From Vitrella brassicaformis (Eukaryota > Sar > Vitrellaceae), in contig CDMY01000274.1 in NCBI GenBank assembly GCA_001179505.1, positions 79,523 through 136,517 on the forward strand: DNA of 56,995 nt. Direction: 5' to 3'. Made by a program: the position numbers and the translations under genes. Below, one piece after another: positions 47,301 through 56,995 of the stretch. The notes beneath the pieces were generated by a model. The model ran no database searches. It had not been told where the DNA came from and saw only the letters and a program-made list of their open reading frames with translations. Positions within the stretch are counted from its first letter, which is position 1; every line of letters starts with the position of its first letter.

Positions 47301-48342
47301 AGGCAGAGAGCCAAGGAGGCCGATGGAATGGAGATCTAGTCGGGTCAGGTTACGGCAAGACGTCACACCAGCCGGAAAGGGCCCCTCCATCCGCTTGTTT
47401 CCCCATATGTTAAGGACCCGCAGGCGCCGAAGTCTGCCGATGTCTTCGGGAATGGGTCCAGAGAGGTCTGTCCTCGTAAGCTCAAGAGCCTCGAGGCGCG
47501 AGAGGTTGGTGATGGATGGCGGGATGGGGCCGGTTGTTTTTGAATTCATGCTCCACAGGTACAGGCTCTTTAAATACGGCAGCTCGCCAATTGTAGCTGG
47601 AAGGGGCCCATTCATACCGTGCTGACATAATAAACAGCATTGCAACAAGACTGTGCGTAAGTCAATGTGCGCATCAGTATATGTGGCTCACCACTTCAAA
47701 CAGCACGATAGCGCGAAGAGACGTCACTCTGGCGATGTCATCAGCCAAGCTTCCCTGCATAGGCAGATGATAGGCGTAGAAGCAGACCACGTGACGCAGC
47801 CGATAGAAAGCCTCCGAGAAGACGAAAGGCGCACCCCCCCGCTGTACCAATATCCCCGGTACATCCGATACCTCCATCTCCTCAGGCGACCCTGTCAGAA
47901 AGATGATATAGCCCTCCCGCGGGCCGCCATCCGCCAGCGCCTCACTCAGCCGCACACACGTGATGAAGGACACGACGCATAGGTTGTACTCAAAGGCAGA
48001 CTTGGTGTCGTTGTCCGCCAATCCCGCCCCGTGAGACCACTCGAACAAAGCCGCTGCATCCTCCTGACATGAATCGCACCGCACGAGCTCCTCCATTTCG
48101 GTATAGGGAAGGATGTTGTCGCCTCGCAGCACACTGCCATCTGAGCGCTCTACGTCAGCCGGGCGGAAGAGCCGGGAGAGTTGCAGGAGCCTCAGCCGTT
48201 TTGGGTCACGCCAGCCCGGAGGGAGGGGATCCGACTCATTGGCGGGCTAGAGGATCCGCCGGAAGGGCGAGCAGGCCACGAGCGACCATGAGATGGCAAG
48301 AAGGACAGCGCACAGAGGAATCAACCATCGATACCGTCTCAT
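41378..48342 (-). CDS. LRR receptor with Cys-rich region and polytopic membrane domain
   Basis: About 25 exons on the minus strand, all phases consistent, roughly 1,770 aa. Main exons: 47692-48246, 47100-47621, 46889-47032, 46766-46837, 46567-46707, 46349-46489, 46208-46278, 45971-46147, 45746-45909, 45497-45635, 45333-45432, 45000-45266, 44628-44915, 44392-44539, 44050-44320, 43892-43991, 43653-43822, 43490-43559, 43299-43412, 43129-43237, 42369-43105, 41999-42317, 41664-41889, 41378-41588. Exon 1 (from 48342) encodes a signal-like MRRYRWLIPLCAVLLAISWS; its 3' end is ambiguous because an in-frame TAG (48247-48249) must be spliced out. LRRs of plant/receptor style (LSGPIPEDIGRLRRLRVLNI) fill the first third. 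Then come EGF-like/GCC cysteines (CLPGYEGTGINCTKCPPDTY, CSRCKAGFSRQTPQQPCTEC) and about seven hydrophobic helices containing YRKNFYYWDAIFAMRR. The membrane module matches gene 3. The last donor-like site could extend the C-terminus. The ligand is unknown. Confidence 0.78.
46349..46707 (-). repeat. Tandem duplication of a 141-nt LRR exon
   Basis: Exons 46567-46707 and 46349-46489 are each exactly 141 nt and phase 0. They encode alignable 47-residue units starting LSGALPDTLSG and LSGELPPSLSG and ending with LW-x-G-x-NS. The 77-bp intron between them is matched by similar flanking sequence (CACGGGAAGGCACA repeats after several exons here), indicating exon-plus-intron duplication. Confidence 0.85.
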
Positions 48343-49023
48343 CCCCTCGCATCAATAGATGCCTTCGATGGGGTGCGATGAGGCAGTGCACTTGTGAGCC
48401 TCTCTGCTGTAGATCTACTGTGCCAATTCTTCTACCCCCTCGCTCTTCTAAGCTCGCATTCGCGGAGCAATCGTCCCAGCAATCTTCCCGTTCCAAGTGC
48501 GTTTTGAGGCTGCTCTGCGTGTGCGTGGCTACGGCAGACATATTTGGTATGTCTGCACTGCTGAATGCGCGTTGACATACGTGCAGAGCGTAACGGACGG
48601 ACGGTGCGAAAGCTATTGTCGAAAGATTTTTCAATGTTGAGCTGGCGAGTCCATTCACTGCCGCGAGGCAAACGATTTGGTCGCATCCATCCATCCATCT
48701 GTTTCGGTCCCCTCTGGCCTCAACTGTCCATCCCATTGGTCGTAGAACAAACGGGAAGAGCGGATGAGGGCAAAGGTGACGAAAGCAGACACACGCAGCC
48801 ATGCAAACAAGGAACCACGAGACGCATGCGCCACGGGTGAGGGAAACCACCCGCCGATATGAAAAAGCGCAACAAAGCCGCCTGTCTACACATTCACGAT
48901 GGCCTTATGGACGCTACAACTTCTGCAGCGATGCTCTGTCTGTCGGCACGCCGCACCACACACACGGCCAACTAATCAATCAGTCACTCAGTCAGTCAGT
49001 CAGTGAGTCAGTGAGTCCATCAG
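48343..49023. other. Upstream region of gene 11 and downstream region of gene 12
   Basis: This 681 bp lies 5' of gene 11 and 3' of gene 12, both on the minus strand. A GCGAGCTT element (minus strand, 48450-48457) lies about 110 bp upstream of the gene 11 start. A CAGT/CAGTCAGT run (48981-49015) ends at gene 12. No gene was recognised. Confidence 0.45.
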
Positions 49024-50581
49024 TCAGTTCCTGTTGTTATCTCTGTCCCTCCTGGCGTCTCCTCGATCTCGATCTCGATCACGGCCATTAGCCTGGTGGT
49101 GCTGCTGGTGCTGGTGCTGCATCCTCTTCCGCAAAGGCGACGGGGACTTGGACGACACACTGAGCGGTCAAACAATGCATCAAGGACACGTGTGCGCGCT
49201 GCGGTTGAGCTGACTGACCTTCTCGATGAGCTGCTGCTGCTTCGCACGCTGACAGCAACGCACAGAGAGGGAAACAAACAGACGAGCAAAAGATAGTGAG
49301 CTTCGCTGGGCTCCCACCCTCGCTCCCTCTCTCACCTCCTGGATCGCGACCTGCCTCCTCGCGCCAGCCCCTTGCCGCCTCGGCCGCCGGCGCCAGGGGA
49401 CCTGCACAGCAGCCCGACAACCACCGTGAATGCATCTTAAGTGCTCCTGTCTCGCTGTCCGTCTCTCTCTATTTGTATGTCTGTGTCTGCTGACGCTCTT
49501 GCAGGCGGCCGACGGTCGCGGGATCGGCTGCGCACGCCACTGCACAAAGCACATAAGACAAAGAAGAACGCGCTGTAGGTCATCAGTCGGCTGTGTGTGT
49601 CTTGCCGCCTTGTTTGGCTGTCTTACTTGCGCTTCACTGGAGGGGACTCCTCCCTGCAGACAGACACCACACACACCACACACACACATGGTGAGTGACA
49701 CAACCACGTGTCCATCTATCTATCCACCCCTCGGCAAGCTCACCGTCGCCTCGGCGCAAGAGGTGCCTCGTCCTTCTCCCTCTCCCTCTTCTGTCCCCTG
49801 TCCCTGTCCCTCTCCACCCGCTGCCCATCCCCCGGCCGCACATCGCGCCTCGACATGTCACGCCCGTTGCGGTCATCTCGGCTGTCCCGCACCTCACGCC
49901 TCACCTCCCGGTTGTCGCGGTTATCTCGGTTGTCACGAGGCGTGTCACGGTCACGATTGGCGTCGCGGCGGTCATCCCGGTCTTGCCGGAACCTGTTGGA
50001 GTCCCGTCGCTCGAACCACAGAGGGCCTGCCGTCCGGCGTGGCCCTCCTTTGCCGGCGCCATTGATGTGTCGTGGCGGCCTGGAGGCCTCCGGGTGCTCC
50101 TGCTGGCGGGGCGGTGGGGGCCGCTCCTTCTCGCGGGCCTTCTCATCGGGCAGCAGGATGAAGTCGATGGACACGCGGCTGCCGTCGATCTGAGCCTGGG
50201 TCGACAGACGGGCAGACAGACAGACAGATGCATGTAGCTCTCCCTGTGTGTGGGTGTGACTCACCCCGTCCAGGTGCAGGTGTGCGACGTCGGCGGCCTC
50301 ACGGCTCTCATACTCGATGTAGGCATGGCCACTATGCGTATCGTTCTGCAGCATGTCACACACACACAGGATGTATCTCACCGGCAGCTGCTTTCCCTCG
50401 TTATCCTTGTGGTCACCTGTTTGTCGCACGGCAGTGCCACATGTCTGATGTGTCCGAACTCGCCGAAGATCTCCCGCAGGTGCTCCTCCGTCACGTTGCG
50501 CGTCACATGGTCCACCTTGACCACATTCGTCGGATCTCCCGCATAACGATGCGGAGCCTCGGGCTGCCAGCGATCCTCCAT
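49024..50581 (-). CDS. RNPS1: RNPS1-like SR protein (RRM plus RS-rich tail)
   Basis: Eight exons on the minus strand: 50417-50581, 50265-50345, 49744-50195, 49627-49653 (27 nt), 49495-49539, 49336-49401, 49219-49248 (30 nt), 49024-49159; 1,002 nt, 333 aa, phases consistent. A single RRM occupies about 17-95: VVKVDHVTRNVTEEHLREIF (beta1-alpha1, typical of RNPS1), RNP1-like GHAYIEYES, and AQIDGSRVSIDFIL. A long Arg/Asp-rich stretch follows (RDDRRDANRDRD), then RS elements (GVRSRSRDRR, GGRSRSR). By family it binds RNA and takes part in the exon junction and ASAP complexes, linking splicing to export and decay, in the nucleus. Human RNPS1 has its Ser-rich part before the RRM; here all RS sequence is after it. 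Very small exons in the RS region suggest regulated splicing. The start is 109 bp from gene 13, head to head. Confidence 0.85.
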
Positions 50582-50690
50582 CTTTGCTGTGCTGTCACAA
50601 TGGCAAACTCGAGCCTTCTCCGAGGCGAGCTGTGGCCGAACCCTTTTACCCAAACCCTGCAATCGTTAATCTCTTTCTCAGCGCCGCGCC
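50582..50690. promoter_or_regulatory. Divergent promoter region between genes 12 and 13
   Basis: This is 109 bp between opposing start codons. It contains GCGAGC (50625-50630), another partial copy of the recurring start-region element, and a pyrimidine-rich stretch (50671-50679) before the gene 13 ATG. Function is inferred from position. Confidence 0.4.
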
Positions 50691-52651
50691 ATGTCGCCAG
50701 TCGTGGACCGTCGGCGTGCGCTGCATTGGGTGTTCAAGGTTGGAGATCTGGCCAAGACGCTCGAGTTCCTCTCCTCGGTGCTTGGCATGCGGGTGCTGCG
50801 GCATGAGGAGTTCGAAGAGGTCAGCCGTAGCCACACACATGATGCACGCGACAGGTGGACTCACTCGAGGTATGGTACTGTGGGTGTGTGTGGACAGGGA
50901 TGTGAGGCAACCTGCAATGGGCCGTATGCTGGAGCATGGTCAAAGACCATGGTGAGAGAGAGATATCATTGCATGCGTGTGCAGAGGTATGAGTGGCCGC
51001 CATCTTTTTATGCTGATGTGATGACAGGTTGGGTATGGCTCAGAGAAGCAGTACTTCTGCTTCGAGATCACCGCCAACTACGGCGTCACACAGTGGGCAA
51101 CCAAACACACAGATGAGAACTCGAGAACTCGCAATCACCCATTTGTCTGTGTGTCTGTGTGTTCGTCTGTGTGTGTTCGTCAGCTACGACAAGGGCAACG
51201 ACATGCGCTACATCGGCCTTCGCTGTGTCAAGGATGCTCCCACTCCCTGGGTGCCCTTCCAGTGGGTAATGCCCACCCACACAATATCATTGACTCACTC
51301 ATCCATGAGGCAGGCAACCATTGGGCTGCACTGTGTTGCGTTGCGTTGTGTGTCACAGAGCAAGATGTCTGCTGAGGCGCAGCGGCTGGGCTATGCCGTC
51401 AACGAGGCCGACGGAACCATCACCGGCCCCGACAACTACTGCTACAAGCTCGTGCCCATGGACCCCCAACACAAGAGGGCACAGAGGGGTAAACAGATGG
51501 ACGGCAGACACTCGATGAATGAATGACCTGCGTGTGTGTGTCTGTGTGCGTGTGTCTTCCAGGAAGTGATCCCGTGTTGATGGTGTCGCTGAATGTGAGT
51601 GACCTGGCCAAGTCGACGGCCTACTGGCGGGACCTCCTGCAGATGGAACAAGTCGACAACCAACAACTGCCCGGTTCAGTCAGTCACCTCACCGCCTTTG
51701 ATGCCTTCGTGTGCGCATTAATGGCGCATGTCTGTGGCTGTGTGGCTGTGGCTGTGGCTGCGGCTGTGTGTGCAGGCAGCACTTCGGGCAGCGTGTGTCT
51801 GCGTTTCCCGAACGACCACATCTGTCTGGAGCTGGTGCAGCTGCCGCAGGGGCGGGAGGTCAGCAGCCGGCAGACACACACATGAATATGCACACCACTG
51901 AATAAGCGCCTTTATTGGTTTGCTGTCTGAATAGGTTGAGCACAAGGAGGCCTTTGGCCGCATTGCCTTCACCACATCAGGTATGTGTGTGCTGAGCTGA
52001 TGTGATGTGATGTGGCCCTGGCCTCCTCACATCACACGCTCCCATTTCTGTCTGTCTGTCTGTCTGTCTCTGTGTGGTGGTCGATATCTCTATCTCTTTG
52101 TGTGTGTGTCGGTCATGCCATGCAGTCGGCCCCCAGCCCATTTTCGAGCGCGTCAAGGCCGCCGGGCACACCATCAAGGTCGGCAAGTGACTCGAGTGAC
52201 TTGATCGATCACGACCAGCCACAGCTGGCTGCAGGCTGAAACACACACACATGTGTGTGTTTCTGTGTTCTCTTCAGAACGAGCCGATCACTCTCAAAAC
52301 GCCCGGCAAGGCCGACGTCGTCGTCACCATACTAGAGGTCGACACACTTACAAAGACCTCACACCACACCTACTCACACCAACCGGGGCATTCGATCATG
52401 TCTGTGTCTGTCTGTGTCTGTCTGTCTGTCTGTGGTGGTGGTGTGCTGTCACCTGTGTGGCATCGCAGGACCCCGATGGCTACGAGATCTGTTTCGTCAA
52501 CGAGGAGGGCTTCTACGACCTGTGCGAGGCCGTGCCGGGCGACGACTACGTCAACTATGCCGAACGAGCCAAGCGTGTGGATCAGATGGACAAGTTCAAC
52601 CAGCGGATGCAGCGCATAGAGGAGAAGAAGCGGCAGGAAAACGGACAGTGA
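50691..52651 (+). CDS. GLOD4: GLOD4-like protein with two glyoxalase/VOC domains
   Basis: Eleven exons: 50691-50819, 50898-50951, 51028-51092, 51184-51265, 51359-51488, 51563-51673, 51776-51858, 51935-51980, 52126-52178, 52278-52337, 52469-52651; 996 nt, 331 aa, phases consistent. The first VOC domain (about 1-150) has [28 protein letters not shown] and [19 protein letters not shown], closely matching animal and plant GLOD4. The second (about 155-290) has [20 protein letters not shown] and [15 protein letters not shown]. The length fits the family, which is about 300 residues. The C-terminal 40 residues are charged and helical. The family is related to glyoxalase I, but its substrate is not established and many members lack lactoylglutathione lyase activity, so no reaction is claimed. 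The exon 4 boundary (51265) is the least certain junction; a shorter version ending at 51250 also keeps the frame. Confidence 0.9.
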
Positions 52652-53255
52652 ACAAGGGAGAGCCGCGTGGGTGTGTGTGGTGTTGTTTAGTCGGTGGGAG
52701 TGTTCGCTCGTGTAATGTCGTTTTTCCGTGTGTGTGTGAGTGAGTGATGAGGTCTTGAGGTGCGCTGTGTGGATCTGTGTGTGTGTGGTTGGGTGGTGCA
52801 TTAGTTTTCCTGATTGCCGAAGGCAGCCAGGCCGCCCTCCTTGATCAATGTGGGTGTGCTGTGCGTGTGGACTATGACTGTGTGGCGGTAGCGAACATTC
52901 ATGGCCTTCCGACAGATCCACACAGACGGACATGGACGTGTCTCTCATGCACCACATCCGCTCCATGCGTCCGCTTGACAGCCATCCATCCATCCGTCCA
53001 TCCATCCGTCCGCTTGACAGAAGGCATGATTGACTCACAAATTGCGCAGTCTACATGGAAGCAACATTGCCTCTAGAGGTGCTTCCAGGCAATGCTGTTC
53101 TTCCCGTCTGTCCTAAGTCATAAGCCATGACTCACTTGAACCCGCACAATGCATAGCGAGGTAAAACCGGCCGGCCACGTCACCGACGCACGCACGTATA
53201 TCAGAAAAAGCGACAGGGAAGGAGCATACATCCGCAGGCAACACACGGTCACACA

Positions 53256-53290
<35 letters not shown>

Positions 53291-53819
53291 CGCCAGCCAA
53301 AGCCAGTAGGTGCGAATAAAGAGTGGTGGGCAGGCCAGGCAGACCTCAGCAAGCGAGCCACCTGCAGGTGGGCGGACGCGCACAGAGCAGCCGAGGAGAC
53401 GAATGAGCTCGGTCACTCACTCAGTCATTCATTCGACCGCTCGGTGTGCGTCAGCTCCCCCAGGCAGATTCCTTGCCAGATGAGATGCACCAACACATGT
53501 TTGGCGTCGTCCGCCAACGGCCAGTATGTGTATGTATGTATGTATGTATGCGTATGTATGTATGTACAGATTTGCACGTACGTACGTACAGGAAACCAAA
53601 AACGGATATATATATGGTGTCAAAAAAGGACGGACGCATCCATCCATCCATCCATCCATTCATCCGATCATTCACCCACCCGGCCACCCGCCCACACAGC
53701 CGCTACTCTCCCCTCTGTGGCTGACTCGCTCGTGTATACCCACTGCCCTCTCACTCACTCACTCCCTGACTCACTCCCACCACGCTGACGAGAAGCTGCA
53801 GAAAGTTCATCGCCTGCTC
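52652..53819. other. Tail-to-tail spacer between genes 13 and 14
   Basis: About 1.2 kb holding CCAT/CCGT repeats (52982-53010), a CA run (53251-53272), an AGAG run (53272-53290), GTAT repeats (53527-53566) and a CATC run (53637-53658). No ORF has non-repeat protein composition and no RNA gene was recognised. Confidence 0.5.
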
Positions 53820-54560
53820 TCACAGCCTCAGACTCGCTATACTCGTTTCCTTCATTTCTACCCCTCCCTCTGTTTTGTCACTCCACACCATCTTGTCCCC
53901 CCTGGCCGGCAGTCTGTATGTCTGCCACAGCTGACGCACCACCTCCGTCTTGCTTGGAACAGCGGGAAGGACACCCGTGGCCCTCGCGCGGTCGATGACC
54001 TCAACGAGGGCATTCCGGTAGGCGAGTGCCTCCCAAAAGGTGCGCAAGATGCACGCGACACTCGCACCTCCTTTTGTCCCGATGGGAAACAGCTGCACTC
54101 AACACAGGCAACCCAACCATAGGGACAGTCATCCAGTCACTTATCCTTTTCTCCTCTTCGTGCCTCACCGTGGCGGGTTTGGTCCTTCCCCTCGTTCCTT
54201 GTTTTTTCACCGATGCGGACACACGAAATGCCGGGGCCGCTCCACTCCTGTGCGGTAACGACAGACCAAGCTTCTTGCTTCCTCCGACTTCAACCAACTG
54301 CTTGATCATGCCCTTCGCTATCTCCTCGACAGTCTCGTGAGAGTGAATCGCATCTGTGACCCACTCTGCCTTCACGCAAATGGGCGTCGTCAGAAGAATC
54401 TCAGGAAGCCGAGCCACCGGCGGCTCGTACGGGGGGGTTGTTGCTGATGCGGAGGTCTGTGCAACCAGCCATTGAAAGCGCAAGAGATGGGAGAGGTCAC
54501 GCACAGATGAGCTCGTGGGTGTACCTCATCTGTGTTGACCTCGTGCTTGTCCTCGGCCAT
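53820..54560 (-). CDS. Unknown protein, 198 aa
   Basis: Three exons on the minus strand: 54525-54560, 54169-54456 and 53820-54092, with phase-0 junctions; 597 nt. I do not recognise a family. Visible features are an acidic first exon (MAEDKHEVNTDE), a Pro-rich linker (TTPPYEPPVARLPEIL), a helical segment (HETVEEIAKGMIKQLVEVGG), a basic patch (SVKKQGTRGRTKPAT), and a final exon with likely helices (CILRTFWEALAYRNALVEVI and KTEVVRQLWQTYRL). No signal peptide or membrane span is present, so it is probably soluble. The last exon resembles a short helical fold, but nothing specific can be claimed. Evidence for a gene is the protein-like composition across three phase-matched exons and the divergent position opposite gene 15. 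Confidence 0.6.
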
Positions 54561-55023
54561 CGTGCTGTGTCCTAGCTGACAACGAAGATCTGCATGACAC
54601 ACAAACAGACGGGCAGACAGAGGAAGGATGAAGAGGATCTCAGAGGCAATGTTTTCGTACAAGAATCAGGGCCGCAAAGCAGAGACAGCGTTGGGGAAGG
54701 AAGTAAGCCGGACGTAGCGAGGGGTGAGAGAGCCTGTCTGTGAAAGGAGCAGCGGTTTCTGGGAGCACCCTAGGCTACATCACAAGGCTCAAATTTTGAG
54801 CTCGCGCATCTCCTCTTTTTCTCGTTTTCGAGCGCTCCATGCTCCTCGCGGAGGCCACCATGGCCTCCGCCGCGTCAGGGCGCTCCCTTTATTCGCCGTG
54901 AGGTGCCACGGGAAATCTGCGAGCTCAAAAAGGAAGAGAGATCCGCAGATAGATCCCTTAAGAACAGTCCTCATTCGTCCAGGGACCATTCATCGTGACC
55001 TTCATCCACTCAGCCACACCAAG
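54561..55023. promoter_or_regulatory. Divergent promoter region between genes 14 and 15 with facing GAGCTC elements
   Basis: This 463 bp holds TTTTGAGCTCGC (54794-54805) and, in the opposite orientation, GCGAGCTCAAAAA (54919-54931), about 115 bp apart. The two are near-perfect reverse complements. Each could serve one of the two flanking genes. A long ORF crossing this region was not used, since gene 15 is better started at 55024. Confidence 0.45.
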
Positions 55024-56946
55024 ATGCAGAGGCGATGCACACCGCGCGCACCAGGTAACAACGATGCAGACCAACATGCCTGCACTCACAGATCCTCGAT
55101 CTGCCCTTCTGTCCATTGTTGTGCTGTCTGTGCAGCCGCCGTCGGGTGCTCCTCTCTCCCTGCACCCCTCACGCCCCGCATCCCTCACCGCCCCATCGCC
55201 ACTGCCACCGAGTCGCTCTCACGAGTGCGGTGCCCTCCCCCATGGAAGATCAGCGAGATGGGCTGCAGACAGCTCACCGAGACGGCCTACATGGTGGCCC
55301 AGAGGCGGGCGCAGGAGATCCAGCGGTCGGCTGATGGAGAGAGGGAGGCGGCAACGGGAACGGCCGGGCCTGGAGGCGGGGAGGGCCTCGCGGGGTCGAT
55401 GACGGGCGATGTGGAGGTGTGGCGGACCATCTGCAAGAGAGCCATTGCACTGGCCGCACAGTTCAGCGGTGAGAGAGCCGGTCGGAGGAGCTCATGCCTT
55501 GTGTGATTGAACCTCTGGCTCGTTCGTTTCCCCTCGGTCAGGTGCTGAGATGGTGTTGCTGCTGCACGCCTTCGTCATGGCCCGTGTGCGGCCGCTGGGA
55601 GTGCTCCGCCGGTTCGCGTCGGAGATCCCCCTCAAGCTGCCCCACTTCAACGCGTCGACACTGGCCGCCACACTGTACGTCTACGGCAAGTTTCGATACA
55701 GGATGCGGGAGGCCAGGTGGACGCGGGATGGCGAGGCCACCAGTGGCGGCGTGAGGAGTGACGACCAGCGGGAGAGCAACACCTTGTTTGAGACCGCCAG
55801 CCGGCACATCAGGCAGCACGTCGAGGGTGGGGAGGAGGTCGGCAGCGAGTTCGGGCAGCTGACGCCGTCCATCGTCGCGACGCTTCTCTACAGCTTCGGG
55901 CGTGTGCACTACCAGTACAGGAAACATGAGGAGGAGGAGGAGGAGGAGGAGGAGGAGGAGGACAAGGAGGAGGAGGATGACGACGACAACGGCGGCAAGC
56001 AGCAGAGGGTCCGTGTCCGCGACGGCGACAGGCTGATCGACCTCCTGGTCAGCCATCTGACCAGCCATTCGGCGTCTTACCCCATCGATGACCTTGCCAC
56101 CGCCGCGTACGCCCTCAGTGCCGTGTACTACCCGGCCACTGCTGGTGGTGCTGGTGGCGGTGGTGGTGATGATGATGCGTCGATTTATGCGGTGATATCT
56201 GACGCTGCTGTGGAGCGGATGGGGCAGATGAGGGAGGGGGATGCCGATGGGTACGGCCGTGTGCGGGCGGCAGTCAGGTGTGAGGCCTTGTGTGACATAC
56301 TGGCCGCCAACGCCCAAATGGGGGTGAGTGAGTCGAACTGACCGGACCGGCGGATGCTCACACGTTAATTTACTTGTATGTGCTGGGATGGTTGGGTTAT
56401 CAGGTGGTTCATCATGACATCCTTCGTGTCTTCTCGAAGCTCTATGGCGACTCGTCGGCATCCGCAGCTTCCGTCGCCACCCCCACTGATGCGCTAAGTG
56501 GCCTCAAGGCGCCCGACTTCGTCAAGCTCCTCCACGCCTTCGGCACCGCAAAGGCAAGATACACACCGACACACTCATGAATGAGTAGATGCATTCATCG
56601 ACTGGGTATCCTCGTGTGTTGATTGATCCTTCACCGTCAGGTGCCGTCTCATGGCATCCTGGGTCGTGTGCTGCATGCCCTGCTGCCATCGCTGGGCGAG
56701 CTGAGCTGTCTCAACTTGACCAAAGTGCTGGAGGGATGCGCCGGCGCAGCGCTCTACAACGAGATATTCCTCACTGAGGTGTGAAGACGGGAGAGGCATC
56801 TCTTGGTATGTTGATTTGCATGTCTGTGTGTGTGCAGGTGTCTGTCGCGATCCGTGATCGTCTGGTGGTGTTCAAGCTCCACGAGATCCTCCGCTGCATA
56901 TCGGCATGCGCCGCACTGCAATACAAAGGCGATGGCATCCTCGAAG
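55024..56946 (+). CDS. Helical-repeat protein, organellar RNA-binding-like (OPR/HPR/RAP class), 3' end outside window
   Basis: Exons 55024-55054, 55136-55468, 55542-56323, 56404-56553, 56641-56778 and 56838-56946, phases consistent; the gene continues beyond the window. The protein is a series of helix pairs with repeated Ala/Leu patterns: MVLLLHAFVMARVRPLGVL, TPSIVATLLYSFGRVHY, PIDDLATAAYALSAVYY, KAPDFVKLLHAFGTAK and LGRVLHALLPSLGELS. This pattern is typical of octotricopeptide or heptatricopeptide (RAP-associated) repeats in organellar RNA-binding proteins of algae and apicomplexan relatives. No RAP domain is seen within the window, so the class is an inference. A run of 11 Glu codons followed by acidic residues (about 55927-55985) interrupts the repeats. 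The first exon encodes a short basic start (MQRRCTPRAPG), compatible with targeting. The intron after 56553 has a GC donor. Confidence 0.6.
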
Positions 56947-56995
56947 GTGCGCATACGTTCACAACCTTAGACGGACAAACAGACGGGCAGCCCCC

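Overview
This window is nuclear DNA from a eukaryote with intron-rich, GC-rich genes. Evidence: every recognisable protein is split by short GT-AG introns (mostly 50-130 nt) whose exon phases add up exactly; the products are eukaryotic (exon-junction SR protein, RBR ubiquitin ligase, two-pore channel, large NAD-glutamate dehydrogenase); introns and spacers are saturated with TG/CA, CATC/GATG and CTGT/ACAG microsatellites. The style resembles a chromerid alveolate alga such as Vitrella brassicaformis. That assignment is inference from memory, not proven by the sequence.

Layout. Fifteen protein genes can be modelled. (1) 3' end missing, minus, 1-636: membrane-anchored DUF4442/hotdog-like protein. 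(2) plus, 817-8817: 2,135-aa SAM-CHAT-NB-ARC-TPR protein, an NLR-like STAND ATPase with a caspase-like domain. (3) plus, 9928-18215: 42-exon receptor with a type-1 periplasmic-binding (ANF/GABA-B-like) ectodomain, Cys-rich GCC2/GCC3-type repeats and a polytopic membrane module. After a spacer with a 300-base run of N: (4) minus, 19276-21004: 3'(2'),5'-bisphosphate nucleotidase. (5) plus, 21177-22280; (7) plus, 27282-29060; (9) minus, 33687-34742: three members of an unrecognised paralogous family. (6) minus, 22859-27010: two-pore cation channel with EF-hands. (8) plus, 30572-33080: RBR E3 ligase. (10) plus, 34842-39642: NAD-glutamate dehydrogenase. (11) minus, 41378-48342: LRR receptor whose Cys-rich and membrane portion resembles gene 3. 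(12) minus, 49024-50581: RNPS1-like SR protein. (13) plus, 50691-52651: GLOD4-like double glyoxalase-fold protein. (14) minus, 53820-54560: unknown. (15) plus, 55024 to beyond the window: helical-repeat, organellar RNA-binding-like protein.

Genes are often arranged in head-to-head pairs with 99-463 bp between start codons (1/2, 4/5, 6/7, 9/10, 12/13, 14/15), implying shared promoters; a GCGAGCTC-like element recurs in most of these spacers. There is no operon logic. Functionally, genes 2, 3, 8 and 11 suggest sensing and signalling (ligand-binding and LRR receptors, an NLR-like switch, an RBR ligase), beside housekeeping metabolism and RNA processing.

The most notable items are the NLR-like SAM-CHAT-NB-ARC-TPR protein in a protist, two different ectodomains joined to one membrane module, and the three-copy orphan family. 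All gene models come from reading splice sites and frames by eye; no similarity search was run.
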